DNA of 64,000 nt, taken from contig BBSY01000002.1 in NCBI GenBank assembly GCA_000974665.1, positions 434,001-498,000 of the forward strand. Reading direction: 5' to 3'. A program made the position numbers and the translations under genes. Shown here one piece after another: positions 42,004 to 50,451 of this stretch. Origin of the DNA: an alpha proteobacterium U9-1i (GTDB lineage Bacteria > Pseudomonadota > Alphaproteobacteria > Caulobacterales > Aquidulcibacteraceae). The first letter of the stretch is position 1; each line of letters starts with the position of its first letter. Under the pieces are notes generated by a model. The model was not told the DNA's origin. It did not search any database and was given only the letters and a program-made list of their open reading frames with translations.

Positions 42004-43243
42004 GGTCTCGTTCAGATCATCGTCGCGCGCACTCGCCGCGCCAAGCTTGAAGATGGCGGTGGCCGTGAGCCTCGCCGCTTTAATGGCCGCATGCGGCACA
42101 ACCGGGGGGCCAATCGGTCCGACCGTCCCCGGCCCAGTTGTCGGTCCCGTAGAACCGGGCGCGACGCAAGTGCAAACCCGTGACGGGGTTACGCCGCCGC
42201 ACATGGCGGGCCGTCCCATTGTTCGCGTGGGGCTGTTGCTGCCGTTTTCACTGCGCCCGCAAGACGCCGCCGCGCTCTACAGCGCCGCAGAGCTCGCGCT
42301 GTTCGACCACGGCGATCAAAACACGTTGTTGATCCCGCGCGACGCCGGCTCAACGGAGGCGGAAGCCGCCGCCGCTGCGCGCGCGCTGGTGAATGATGGC
42401 GCTGACATCATCATCGGCCCAGTGCTGCGCGAAGGCGTCGCCGGCGCCGCCTCGGCCGTGCGCGCCAACAACATTCCCGTGATCGGATTCTCGTCAGACC
42501 GCACCGTCGCCGGCAACGGCGTGTATCTGTTGAGCTTCCAGCTCGAAGATGAAGTTTCGCGTATGATCGCCTTCGCAGCCAGCCGCAATTTGCGCTCGAT
42601 TGCGCTGATCGCGCCATCAAACGAATATGGACGTCGCGTCGAGCAAACGTTCCGTGAAGTGGCGCGCCAGAACAACGTGGCTGTGCCCGCGGTTGAACTC
42701 TACAGCCGCAGCGATGCCGAAGCGACGGCGGCGGCTGGCCGGCTTGCGGCGACATTACGGGCAAACCCGGCGCAAGCGGTGATGATCGCCGATAGCGGCG
42801 GGCCGCTGCGCGCAATAGCCGGCGCGTTGACGCGCGCTGGCGTGGACCCGCGGCAGGTGCGCTTCATGGGAACCAGCGCGTGGGCCGGCGAAGCCCAACG
42901 CGAACCTTCGCTCAATGGCGGCTGGTACGTCACCACCGACCCTGCCGCGCGCGCCGATTACGAGGGACGCTACCAAACGGTGTTCTCGCGCGAGCCGACG
43001 CGGCTTTCGAGCTTGGCCTACGACGCAGTGGCTTTGGCGAGCCTGCTCTCGCGCGATTCCGGCGCCCGCGGCTTTAGCCGGACGGGCCTGGAGAACAGCG
43101 ATGGCTTTATGGGCTCGGACGGCCTCTTCCGCTTCCGCGCCGATGGCGCATTGGAGCGTGGGCTCGCGATCATGGAAGTGCGCGGCAACGCAGTGGCGCC
43201 GCTTGAGGCCGCGCCTCGCCGCTTCCCTGGCGCAACCGGCTAG
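42002..43243 (+). CDS. LppC/LpoA-like lipoprotein, penicillin-binding protein activator
   Basis: A 413-residue outer-membrane lipoprotein candidate. A hydrophobic segment ending in LAALMAACG is a lipobox (an internal ATG at 42053 would also give a signal peptide). A periplasmic-binding-protein-like domain follows: VGLLLPFSLRPQDAAALYSAAELALFD, IGPVLREGVAGAASAVRANNIPVIGFSSD and VQLEDEV-type hinge regions. This is the LppC/LpoA group, whose E. coli member activates PBP1A. It lies next to rsmI as in other proteobacteria. Confidence 0.88.
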   Translation: MVSFRSSSRALAAPSLKMAVAVSLAALMAACGTTGGPIGPTVPGPVVGPVEPGATQVQTRDGVTPPHMAGRPIVRVGLLLPFSLRPQDAAALYSAAELALFDHGDQNTLLIPRDAGSTEAEAAAAARALVNDGADIIIGPVLREGVAGAASAVRANNIPVIGFSSDRTVAGNGVYLLSFQLEDEVSRMIAFAASRNLRSIALIAPSNEYGRRVEQTFREVARQNNVAVPAVELYSRSDAEATAAAGRLAATLRANPAQAVMIADSGGPLRAIAGALTRAGVDPRQVRFMGTSAWAGEAQREPSLNGGWYVTTDPAARADYEGRYQTVFSREPTRLSSLAYDAVALASLLSRDSGARGFSRTGLENSDGFMGSDGLFRFRADGALERGLAIMEVRGNAVAPLEAAPRRFPGATG

Positions 43244-44376
43244 AACGCGATCTCGGCAGCGATTTTGTTGGCGAGCGGTTTGCCTAATGCGGTGAGCCGC
43301 ACGCGGCCGTCGTTCAGCGTGACGAAGCCTTGCTCTTCCAGCCAGGCGAGCGCCTGCGGATCGATCGGCTTGGCACGCAGCGCGTTGAGCCGTGCAACCT
43401 GCACGCCTTCATCTATACGGAGGCCCATGATCAGCAATTCATCGGCGCTTTCCTCGTTGGTAAGCGGCGTTTCGCTCAACCAGCCGAAGCCATTCTCGCG
43501 CACCGCGTCGATGTAGTCCGCGGGGCGGCGATGGGCTTCGGTAGCATAACGCTTGTTCTCGTAGGTAACGCGACCGTGCGCGCCCGGGCCCACGCCAAGC
43601 CAATCTCCGCCGCGCCAATAAATCAGATTGTGGCGCGCGCGCGCGCCGGGGCTTCGCGCGTGATTGGAGATTTCGTAGCCGGTGAAGCCGGCTCTCTCGC
43701 ATTCCTCTTGTGTCGCTTTATACAATTCTGCCGCGGCGTCGGCATCCGGTGGCGTCAAAGCCCCGCGTGCGACTTTGCGGGCGAACGCCGTGTCCGGCTC
43801 AATGGTGAGTTGATAGAGCGAGACATGCTCTGCCGGCAGCGCCAGCGCGCGCGCGAGTTCGGCGCGCCAAGCGTCAACGCTTTGCCCCTCGCGCGCATAG
43901 ATGAGATCGAGCGAGACGCGCGCGCCCGTTTTTTCCGCCGCCGCGACGGCGTGGAGCGCTGAGGCTGAGCTGTGTCTGCGGCCGAGCGCTTTGAGCGCCG
44001 CATCGTCGAGCGATTGAACGCCGATCGAAACGCGATTGATCCCGGCGCTCACTTGCTCCGCCAGTAAAGCCGCATCTTCCGGATTGCACTCCAATGTGAT
44101 TTCGCAATCGGAGGTGATGTCGTATGCGCGCGCGCATGTCGCGATTAGACGTTCGATCTCCGCGCCCCGCAGCAACGACGGCGTGCCTCCGCCGAGGAAG
44201 ATGCTTTGCGCTTGGCGCTTGCCGAAGCGCTCGGCGTGGGCAGTAATGTCGGCTTCGATCGCGCCCAGCAAGGCGTCGTTATCCTGGTGGCGGGCCCGAT
44301 AGACGTTGAAATCGCAATACGGGCAAATCGCCGTGCAGTACGGCCAATGCACGTAGATGCCGAAGCCGCCGCTCAT
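43240..44376 (-). CDS. hemW: Radical SAM heme chaperone HemW
   Basis: A 378-residue radical-SAM protein, often annotated as oxygen-independent coproporphyrinogen oxidase-like. The cluster motif is CTAICPYC at residues 14-21 (CxxxCxxC) within [28 protein letters not shown] and the HemN C-terminal domain ([17 protein letters not shown]) follow. The third cysteine is followed by D-F, which is the HemW rather than HemN pattern. It overlaps rdgB by 4 bases and converges on the LppC-like gene. Confidence 0.93.
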   Translation of the reverse strand: MSGGFGIYVHWPYCTAICPYCDFNVYRARHQDNDALLGAIEADITAHAERFGKRQAQSIFLGGGTPSLLRGAEIERLIATCARAYDITSDCEITLECNPEDAALLAEQVSAGINRVSIGVQSLDDAALKALGRRHSSASALHAVAAAEKTGARVSLDLIYAREGQSVDAWRAELARALALPAEHVSLYQLTIEPDTAFARKVARGALTPPDADAAAELYKATQEECERAGFTGYEISNHARSPGARARHNLIYWRGGDWLGVGPGAHGRVTYENKRYATEAHRRPADYIDAVRENGFGWLSETPLTNEESADELLIMGLRIDEGVQVARLNALRAKPIDPQALAWLEEQGFVTLNDGRVRLTALGKPLANKIAAEIAF

Positions 44377-44981
44377 GCGAGCGCGGCCAGGAATTTCTCA
44401 AACGCGCGCGCGCGGTGCGTTAGCGGCAACTTTTCATCGGGGGACATTTCGCCAAATGTGCGCGCGTGACCGTCGGGCACGAACATTGGATCGTAGCCGA
44501 AGCCCTTCTCCCCGCGCGGCGGCCACACGATCTGGCCGCGCACTTCGCCCTCAAAACTTTCCGCCTTGCCACCCGGTTCGCAGAGCGAGAGCGCGCACAC
44601 GAAGCGAGCCGACAAATCGGTCGCGCGACGTTCGCCCAGTTCACGCCAGACCCGCTCCATCGCGGCGCGAAAATTCTTGTCCGGCCCAGCCCAGCGGGCC
44701 GAGTAGACTCCAGGCGCTCCGCCGAGGCCAAACACCTCAAGACCAGAATCGTCTGCAAGTGAAAGCAACCCCGACACTTCGGCGGCCGCGCGCGCCTTCA
44801 ACGCCGCATTACCGACGAAGGTGGTTTCCGTCTCTTCCGGCTCAGGCAGGCCGAGGCTGGCGGCGGACACCACATCCACGCCGAACGGCGCCAGCAGCGC
44901 CTGAATTTCCCGAGCTTTGCCCTGGTTGTGACTGGCGATGACCAGCCGGCGGCCGGCCAGTTTGTCGATAGAACTGCGCAT
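44373..44981 (-). CDS. rdgB: Non-canonical purine NTP pyrophosphatase (dITP/XTP)
   Basis: House-cleaning hydrolase that removes dITP/XTP from nucleotide pools. The 202 residues include [19 protein letters not shown] (Ham1 N-terminal motif), [44 protein letters not shown] and a C-terminal [10 protein letters not shown]-like helix ([11 protein letters not shown]). It starts at the ATG at 44981; the upstream TTG/ATG extension to 45014 is not conserved. Followed by hemW. Confidence 0.95.
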   Translation of the reverse strand: MRSSIDKLAGRRLVIASHNQGKAREIQALLAPFGVDVVSAASLGLPEPEETETTFVGNAALKARAAAEVSGLLSLADDSGLEVFGLGGAPGVYSARWAGPDKNFRAAMERVWRELGERRATDLSARFVCALSLCEPGGKAESFEGEVRGQIVWPPRGEKGFGYDPMFVPDGHARTFGEMSPDEKLPLTHRARAFEKFLAALA

Positions 44982-45024
44982 TCTCACGATCACCTGTTTG
45001 ACTGCGAGCGTCACAGTCTATATC

Positions 45025-45038
45025 GTTTATCAATAAAC
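45025..45038. promoter_or_regulatory. Perfect palindrome upstream of DUF2975-XRE pair (operator candidate)
   Basis: GTTTAT-CA-ATAAAC has 6-bp perfect arms with a 2-base spacer, 53 bases before the DUF2975 start codon. It sits in the AT-rich rdgB/DUF2975 divergent region. The gene pair encodes a small Cro-type repressor, so an autoregulatory operator is a natural reading but not demonstrated. Confidence 0.45.
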
Positions 45039-45090
45039 CCGAGCTAGGTATCGGGGATAACACCGCCGCGAAGCAGCGTATGGATACCCC

Positions 45091-45702
45091 ATGAAAGCCC
45101 TCGGCAAAGGTTCTGTGGCCTCGATTGTGAAGGTCGGCCTGAACATAGCCTGGGTGATCCTATGGATCGCCCTCGGCGGCCTTATCATTGCGGCATTGGG
45201 CTATGCCGGCCTGCTGGCTGCGATTTCTGCGGGATACGTAGACGCCAACATTCTGACCGGCGGGGGCGGCGATATCCGGGTCGGCGATTCCGACGGGAGC
45301 AATTTCAACATCACCTACGACGAGCCAGGGGGCGCTACCTGGCCGGTCGTCGTTCCTGCTTTGATGATCGGCGCGGTGGTGATTGTCGGTGGCTTGGTGA
45401 TCGTCAGGCGGCTTGGCAAATTGTTCGACAGCTTCACCTCGGGCGAGCCGTTCCGGCGCGAGAACGCCACGCACCTGCGCTACATATGGATCGCGATGCT
45501 GGTCATCGAGCTCGCACGCTACGTGCTGTTTGCGCTCACGGGCGTTTTGCTCGCCGCGTTTGGCACGCCGGAAGGCACCACCGCCAAGTTCGAGGCGGAT
45601 ATCGACCTCACCAATTGGATGGCGATCCTCGTTTTGATCGTTCTCGCTGAAGTCTTCCGTGAAGGCGCGCGCCTCAAGGAAGAGCAGGAGCTGACGATCT
45701 GA
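45091..45702 (+). CDS. DUF2975 membrane protein
   Basis: A 203-residue integral membrane protein with four hydrophobic segments at about residues 12-42, 86-110, 128-155 and 165-185. The loop PFRRENATHLRYIWIAM before TM3 is the DUF2975 pattern (usually F..ENA..LR.IG), and FREGARLKEEQELTI is the typical cytoplasmic tail. The function of the family is unknown. It is followed by a coupled small XRE gene (1-base overlap TGATG), the standard DUF2975-YozG pairing. Confidence 0.85.
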   Translation: MKALGKGSVASIVKVGLNIAWVILWIALGGLIIAALGYAGLLAAISAGYVDANILTGGGGDIRVGDSDGSNFNITYDEPGGATWPVVVPALMIGAVVIVGGLVIVRRLGKLFDSFTSGEPFRRENATHLRYIWIAMLVIELARYVLFALTGVLLAAFGTPEGTTAKFEADIDLTNWMAILVLIVLAEVFREGARLKEEQELTI

Positions 45703-45950
45703 TGACGATCCGCGTCACCCTCGACCGCATCCTGCTCGAACGGCGCATGTCGTTGACGGATTTGAGCGAACGCGTGGGCGTTACGCTCGCGAACCTCTCG
45801 ATCCTGAAAACCGGCAAGGCCAAAGCCATCCGTTTCTCAACGCTCAATGCGCTTTGCCGCGTACTCGAATGTCAGCCTGGCGAGCTGTTGAGCTACGAGC
45901 CAAGCGAAAACGATGCACTCGAAGAAGCGGCGGATACAGCCGCAGAGTAG
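45702..45950 (+). CDS. Small XRE-type regulator (YozG-like) paired with DUF2975
   Basis: An 82-residue HTH protein, MTIRVTLDRILLERRMSLTDLSERVGVTLANLSILKTGKAKAIRFSTLNALCRVLECQPGELLSYEP. It is the HTH_26/YozG-type Cro regulator that almost always follows DUF2975 genes. It probably controls its own operon; the palindrome at 45025 is a candidate site. The membrane protein may modulate the regulator, by analogy with other two-gene membrane/XRE pairs, but this is inference. Confidence 0.9.
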   Translation: MTIRVTLDRILLERRMSLTDLSERVGVTLANLSILKTGKAKAIRFSTLNALCRVLECQPGELLSYEPSENDALEEAADTAAE

Positions 45951-46030
45951 CGCAATTCAACCACTGCGCGAATACGCTTTTGACGGGAATGTCGGTGTGC
46001 AGGATGCGCTCCCCTGGGGAGGGAGGACGT

Positions 46031-47869
46031 ATGCCGAACAGCTTTGCCGCGCGGCCGAAAATGCTGACCAGCGAGTATTTCTACGAATACTCCGAGCCCC
46101 ATCGGCGGCGGCCGACGATCTTCGAGTTTCCCGCCCTCACCATCCACACGGCGACCTACTACACCGAGAATGGCCCAGCCGCCGCGCGGAAGGCGTCGGA
46201 CCCAGAGACTGACGAGCGTCGCTTCGCCACTTTTCTGAACTGCTTCATTGGGTGGACGACCTGGACGCGCACGCCGCATAGCGCGTCATCGCGGCACGAA
46301 CAACGCACCGTGAGCCTCGATTTCATCCAAGGCTTCGCGCGCTACCTGAAAACCGATCACGGCGCTAACGACGGCGATCGGCCGAGAGACGAGGTGCATT
46401 CATTTGAGTGCGCACAATCCCCGAACGCGCCGCTCGCCGTGCGAGTTGAGGTGCATCGCGAGTATTTCTCACTCACCATCTTTTGCAGATTGCGGTTCGA
46501 CCTGCCGACCGGCGGTTCAACTGTGGTTATTTCGAGCGATGCGCTGTCCCCGGTCTGCCCGGCGTTTCACCGCGAAGTTCAACGCGGCCAATCGTTAGCC
46601 CTTCAACCTGATGGGACTTACATTCCAGGCGTCCTCGACGTCGTCTTCGGCGACGTTCGCGAACGTTTGCTCCATCACCTCAACGCTCACCCGCTGGACT
46701 TGTTCGCAACGATTGAACGCCTCTTTCCGCGCTGCACCTTCGCCAATTTTCACGGCCTCACGATGCCCGCGACGGCCATGCACAAACCTGGCGGACCGGC
46801 GCCGCAAATGTGTAGGACGGACCAAGGTAAATTGGAGGCCAAAACCTCCTACGGCGACACGCAGGCGTTCCTCTCTAATGCTTGGCCGGAGCTCCGGCGG
46901 GTTCTGTTTGCACCTGGCACTGACGACGTCATCGCCTGCTATCTCCAACATGGGCACGCGATCTACGTTTCGTCGCTGGGCTCGCAATCGAGCGCCGTTG
47001 AAATCGATGATCTCCGTTATGTGCTTTTTTACAACGGCGTCTCGTCGGCCCCAGAGCAACTGCCCTTGCTTGAGCAGCACCTGTGGAAAGCGCCAGATCG
47101 GCAAAAGAATTGGCGCGTCAGCCGTCTCGTTTATCGCCTGCATGAAGCCGGAACGCTGCGCCTGGCCGGACTCCGCAAACTGCGAAGACTGCGCCGATCA
47201 ATGGTGAGGCTGGCCGGCGCCGAGCAACACGTTGTCGAGCATGCGTGGCCGAACTTTTTGGGCTTGCTGTTTGCGCGGCATGTGAAACGCACCACCGAGA
47301 TGCTGTTTCAGATCGGCGCTGAAATCGGCGAGCCGATCCAGTACCGGCTTTCGCGCAGCCGATATTATTTTCATCGCGCGCGCTCGAACGTCGAAGAGAT
47401 GGGGATCGAAAAGATCCCCGGCTGGCAATCCTACAGTGAGTTTCTCAAGCGCCGCGTCTATCTGACCTACGAACAGATCGACGCGATGGGTCCGCGTATG
47501 GACCGCGTTTTGCGCTTCATACAAACGCAGAATGACGCGCTGCGTAACGCACAGGCGATCTTCTGGCAGTTCATGGGCGCGCTCGCCGCGATTATTGTCC
47601 TGCCGTACTACGTGGGCGATTTGTTCGACAAAATGAATATCGCGTGGCCACTGACGAGCGGCGCGTGGAAGGATCCTGGCGTTGGCGACGCCTGGAAGAA
47701 CCCTGTTGGCGAATGGCGAACCGGATATTTCGCTGGACTCGTCGGACTCATCGGCATTGCGCTAACGGGCACTGCGATTTGGGGCAATTCGGTCATGAAG
47801 GAACGTCACAAGCGCAAGGAAGCGCGCGGCATGCTGACCGACGGCGAAGACGCTATCGACAATGGCTAG
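46031..47869 (+). CDS. Large protein with C-terminal membrane helices, family uncertain (possibly DUF3422-like)
   Basis: A 612-residue product. The ATG at 46031 has an excellent ribosome-binding site (GGGAGG, 5-base spacing); the frame is open earlier but overlaps the XRE gene. The N-terminal 400 residues are soluble and resemble no family I can name. A basic helical stretch at about 420-440 (LRKLRRLRRSMVRL) is followed by a region SYSEFLKRRVYLTYEQID...RVLRFIQTQNDALRNAQ and two hydrophobic segments (about 525-545 and 575-595). The C-terminal layout resembles DUF3422 (helical part, then 'QN' and a membrane hairpin), but this is weak. It is downstream of DUF2975-XRE and may not belong to that unit. 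Confidence 0.7.
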   Translation: MPNSFAARPKMLTSEYFYEYSEPHRRRPTIFEFPALTIHTATYYTENGPAAARKASDPETDERRFATFLNCFIGWTTWTRTPHSASSRHEQRTVSLDFIQGFARYLKTDHGANDGDRPRDEVHSFECAQSPNAPLAVRVEVHREYFSLTIFCRLRFDLPTGGSTVVISSDALSPVCPAFHREVQRGQSLALQPDGTYIPGVLDVVFGDVRERLLHHLNAHPLDLFATIERLFPRCTFANFHGLTMPATAMHKPGGPAPQMCRTDQGKLEAKTSYGDTQAFLSNAWPELRRVLFAPGTDDVIACYLQHGHAIYVSSLGSQSSAVEIDDLRYVLFYNGVSSAPEQLPLLEQHLWKAPDRQKNWRVSRLVYRLHEAGTLRLAGLRKLRRLRRSMVRLAGAEQHVVEHAWPNFLGLLFARHVKRTTEMLFQIGAEIGEPIQYRLSRSRYYFHRARSNVEEMGIEKIPGWQSYSEFLKRRVYLTYEQIDAMGPRMDRVLRFIQTQNDALRNAQAIFWQFMGALAAIIVLPYYVGDLFDKMNIAWPLTSGAWKDPGVGDAWKNPVGEWRTGYFAGLVGLIGIALTGTAIWGNSVMKERHKRKEARGMLTDGEDAIDNG

Positions 47870-48339
47870 AGCGACGCGCCGACCTCGAGCGCAAATTGCG
47901 TGATCTCTGGGTCATCCAGCGCGATCGCCCAAATCCAGTCCGCTTCGCCGAAGAGCGCGAGCTGTTTGCCGCCGGCGTCGAATACGTAGCCGACGTCGAC
48001 GCGGTATGGATTGGTCATTATCAGGCGACGCGGGTTGGTCAGTGAAGCGCCTTCGAGCCAAGGCAGATCCAACGTTTCATGGCCCCAATCGCGTTCGATC
48101 GCGGCGAAGGTGGCTGGCTCTTCAGCGCGCAAGTGCCCGTAGGCGTGCTCAATGAGCGGCCCTTCGCCCACGTCAATGTCGGTAGCGCCTTCAAAGCCGA
48201 TATCTACGTAAAATACTGCGCCGGACTCAAAGAAGATTTCAAGCGGGTCGTCGCCTTTGAACGGTGCGTACCCCACGCGCGAGATCGATGTGATCGGCCC
48301 GGCGGCGCAGAGTTTTTCGATGATCGACGGCGCGCTCAC
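47866..48339 (-). CDS. Hypothetical protein coupled to rph
   Basis: A 157-residue soluble acidic protein with no recognised domain. It has a run of predicted beta strands ([45 protein letters not shown]). A GTG start at 48339 overlaps the rph stop in the GTGA arrangement, so translation is likely coupled to RNase PH; an ATG at 48378 would intrude 43 bases into rph. It converges on the 612-residue gene with a 4-base overlap. Confidence 0.65.
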   Translation of the reverse strand: MSAPSIIEKLCAAGPITSISRVGYAPFKGDDPLEIFFESGAVFYVDIGFEGATDIDVGEGPLIEHAYGHLRAEEPATFAAIERDWGHETLDLPWLEGASLTNPRRLIMTNPYRVDVGYVFDAGGKQLALFGEADWIWAIALDDPEITQFALEVGASL

Positions 48340-49049
48340 GCAATCGCCCGCTTCTGTGCTTCGAACAATTGGCCGCACCCGAGCTTCGCTAGGCGTAGCA
48401 TTTCGGCGAATTCCTCTTCGCTGAACGGCCGCTGCTCACCCGTCGCTTGCAACTCGATCATGCGGCCATCGCCGGCCATGACGAAGTTACAATCAACCTC
48501 GGCGTTGGAATCTTCGGCGTAGTCGATGTCCAGCACTGGCGCGCCCGCGAACACGCCGCACGAAATCGCCGCGACTTGGCCGGTGAGCGGATCGGCTTTG
48601 ATCACTTTCTCTTCGACCAGATATTTACACGCGCGCGCGAGCGCGACCCACGCGCCAGTGATGGCCGCGGTGCGGGTGCCGCCGTCCGCTTGAATGACAT
48701 CGCAATCGAGCGTGATCGTGCGATCGCCCAAGGCTTTGAGATCGATCACCGAGCGCAAACTGCGGCCGATCAGGCGTTGGATTTCCTGCGTGCGGCCGGA
48801 TTGCTTGCCTTGGGCTGCTTCGCGGCGGCCACGCGTGTGAGTAGCGCGGGGCAGCATGCCGTATTCCCCTGTGACCCAGCCCTTGCCCTGACCCTTGAGC
48901 CAGCCGGGCACGCCCTGTTCGACAGAGGCGGTGCAGAGCACATGGGTTTGCCCGAACTTGGCCAGGCAAGATCCTTCGGCGTAACGGGATACCTGCGTTT
49001 CGAGACTGATGTCGCGCAACTGGTCAGGCGCGCGGCCGGAAGGGCGCAT
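48336..49049 (-). CDS. rph: Ribonuclease PH
   Basis: Phosphorolytic 3'-5' exoribonuclease that trims tRNA 3' ends. The 237 residues start [111 protein letters not shown] and [10 protein letters not shown]-type phosphate-site residues are present. The upstream region carries the CCTAAC/TATA repeat array shared with the divergent ATPase gene. Confidence 0.96.
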   Translation of the reverse strand: MRPSGRAPDQLRDISLETQVSRYAEGSCLAKFGQTHVLCTASVEQGVPGWLKGQGKGWVTGEYGMLPRATHTRGRREAAQGKQSGRTQEIQRLIGRSLRSVIDLKALGDRTITLDCDVIQADGGTRTAAITGAWVALARACKYLVEEKVIKADPLTGQVAAISCGVFAGAPVLDIDYAEDSNAEVDCNFVMAGDGRMIELQATGEQRPFSEEEFAEMLRLAKLGCGQLFEAQKRAIA

Positions 49050-49065
49050 GGGACGATCCTGTGCT

Positions 49066-49246
49066 CTATAGGATTATTAGGTCAATTTGACCTAACTTGC
49101 CCTAACAATCCTATACTTGCCAGCCCAGCCGGCCTCTATAGGAATTTTAGGGGCAGTTAGGGCGAGTCGGCCTAACGGCTAAGCCCTATACGGAAGTTAG
49201 GTCGAGTTAGGCCGAACGACCCTAACGTTACCTAACAATACTATAA
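49066..49246. repeat. Array of five composite CCTAAC-CCTAAC-TATA repeats in the rph/ATPase divergent region
   Basis: The unit reads CCTAAC, 4 bases, CCTAAC, 5 bases, TATA(G/C/A). Plus-strand copies are at 49091-49116 and 49221-49246. Minus-strand copies are at 49186-49211, 49136-49161 (second box CCTAAA) and a partial one at 49066-49081 (one box plus TATA). In total ten TTAGG/CCTAA boxes occur between 49077 and 49235, paired boxes always starting exactly 10 bp apart, i.e. on one helix face. One lone CCTAAC is at 49171. Minus-strand copies point to rph, plus-strand copies to the ATPase gene. It looks like two sets of regulated promoters with a direct-repeat binding site ahead of a -10 element. 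The nearest ends are 17 bases from the rph start and 11 bases from the ATPase start. Confidence 0.8.
49077..49095. promoter_or_regulatory. 19-bp perfect inverted repeat within the array
   Basis: TTAGGTCAA-T-TTGACCTAA: two perfect 9-bp arms around one base, formed where a minus-oriented and a plus-oriented repeat unit face each other. It is a candidate dimer-binding operator positioned about 28 bases upstream of the rph start codon. Confidence 0.6.
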
Positions 49247-49256
49247 AGGAGCCTGC

Positions 49257-50450
49257 GTGAAGGCGGCGCACAATCCCTATAATCCAGGCGCCGGCACCCC
49301 TCCTCCGGAGCTGGCGGGCCGTGACCCGCTGATCGCGCAGGCGCGGCTCGCGATCGAACGCGTCAAGCTTGGGCGGCCGTCGAAGAGCTTCGTGATGCTG
49401 GGCCTGCGCGGCGTCGGCAAGACAGTCCTGTTGAACGAGTTCGAGCAGGTGGCCGAGCAGCTGGGCTGCCAAACCGCAATGCTCGAAACCGATCCCGAAA
49501 AGCCACTGGCGCAACAACTTGCCCCGCAACTGCATCGCATCTTGCTGCGGCTGGACCGCATCAAGAAAGCCGGCGCGGACATGCAGGCCGCTTTTGGCGC
49601 GCTGCGTTCATTCGCCAGCGCCTTCAAGGTTCAGCTCGGCGAGCTTGAATTTGGCCTCGCGATGACGCCGGCGACCGGAGATCTGATCGTTGATCTCACC
49701 GATCTCTTCATCGCCATGGGCGAAGCGGCGAAGAAGCGCGACACCGCTGTCGTGCTGCTGATCGACGAAATCCAATACATCCAAAAGCCCGATCTGGGCG
49801 CCTTGATCATGGCGCTGCACAAAATCTCGCAGCGTCAATTGCCGGTGCTGTTGTTCGGCGGTGGATTGCCCCAATTGGCGAAGCTCGCGGGCGATGCGAA
49901 GTCCTATGCCGAGAGGCTGTTCGACTATCCAGCCATCGGCCCGCTTGATCCCGAAAGCGCACGCCGCGCCGTCGCCACTCCTGCCGAGCGCGACAACGTC
50001 GTCTATACTGACGAGGCGCTTGACTACATCGTCGAGCAGACGGGGCGTTATCCGTTTTTTTTGCAAGTGTGGGGCTCGCATTGCTGGGAGCACGCGGCGA
50101 AGTCGCCGATCACACTGAAGGACGCCAAGGAAGCAAGCGCGCGCGCCATCGTGGCGCTCGACGAAGGCATCTTCAAAGTACGCTTGGCGCGCCTCACCGA
50201 CAGGCAAAAGGCTTATGCACGCGCCATGGCGGAGTTCGGCGGTGAACCGGCAAACTCGTCGGAAGTGGCGAAAATCCTGGGTTTGACGGTCGCGCAATCG
50301 GCGCCGATCCGCGACGAGCTGATCCGCAAAGGGATGGCTTACTCGCCCGAACGCGGTCTCATCGGCTTCACCGTCCCAAAGTTCGACGAGTACATGCGCC
50401 GCGCCATGCCCTCCCCCACGCCCAAAGCGGCGCGCGCAAAGAAAGCGTAA
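49257..50450 (+). CDS. Stand-alone AAA/Orc-like ATPase with C-terminal winged-helix-like domain
   Basis: A 397-residue P-loop ATPase of the archaeal-type/AAA_16 group. Walker A is GLRGVGKT (residues 49-56) and Walker B is VVLLIDEIQ (Asp170, Glu171). A sensor-1-like LLFGGGLP (199-206) and an arginine-bearing SYAERLFDYPAIGPL (216-230) follow. The C-terminal part from about residue 311 (LTDRQKAYARAMAEFGGEPANSSEVAKILGL..., IRDELIRKGMAYSPERGLIGFTVPKFDEYM, no break) has winged-helix spacing and could bind DNA; a Lys/Ala-rich tail ends it. The GTG start has AAAGGAG at good spacing. No partner gene is adjacent; its role is unknown. Confidence 0.85.
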   Translation: MKAAHNPYNPGAGTPPPELAGRDPLIAQARLAIERVKLGRPSKSFVMLGLRGVGKTVLLNEFEQVAEQLGCQTAMLETDPEKPLAQQLAPQLHRILLRLDRIKKAGADMQAAFGALRSFASAFKVQLGELEFGLAMTPATGDLIVDLTDLFIAMGEAAKKRDTAVVLLIDEIQYIQKPDLGALIMALHKISQRQLPVLLFGGGLPQLAKLAGDAKSYAERLFDYPAIGPLDPESARRAVATPAERDNVVYTDEALDYIVEQTGRYPFFLQVWGSHCWEHAAKSPITLKDAKEASARAIVALDEGIFKVRLARLTDRQKAYARAMAEFGGEPANSSEVAKILGLTVAQSAPIRDELIRKGMAYSPERGLIGFTVPKFDEYMRRAMPSPTPKAARAKKA

Positions 50451-50451
50451 G

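Noticed and set aside
49052-49256. The TTAGG boxes as telomere-like repeats, CRISPR repeats or replication iterons
   Set aside because: Boxes come as oriented pairs 10 bp apart with TATA elements and inverted arrangement, with no spacer uniformity of CRISPR and no replication-initiator gene; a promoter/operator array fits better.
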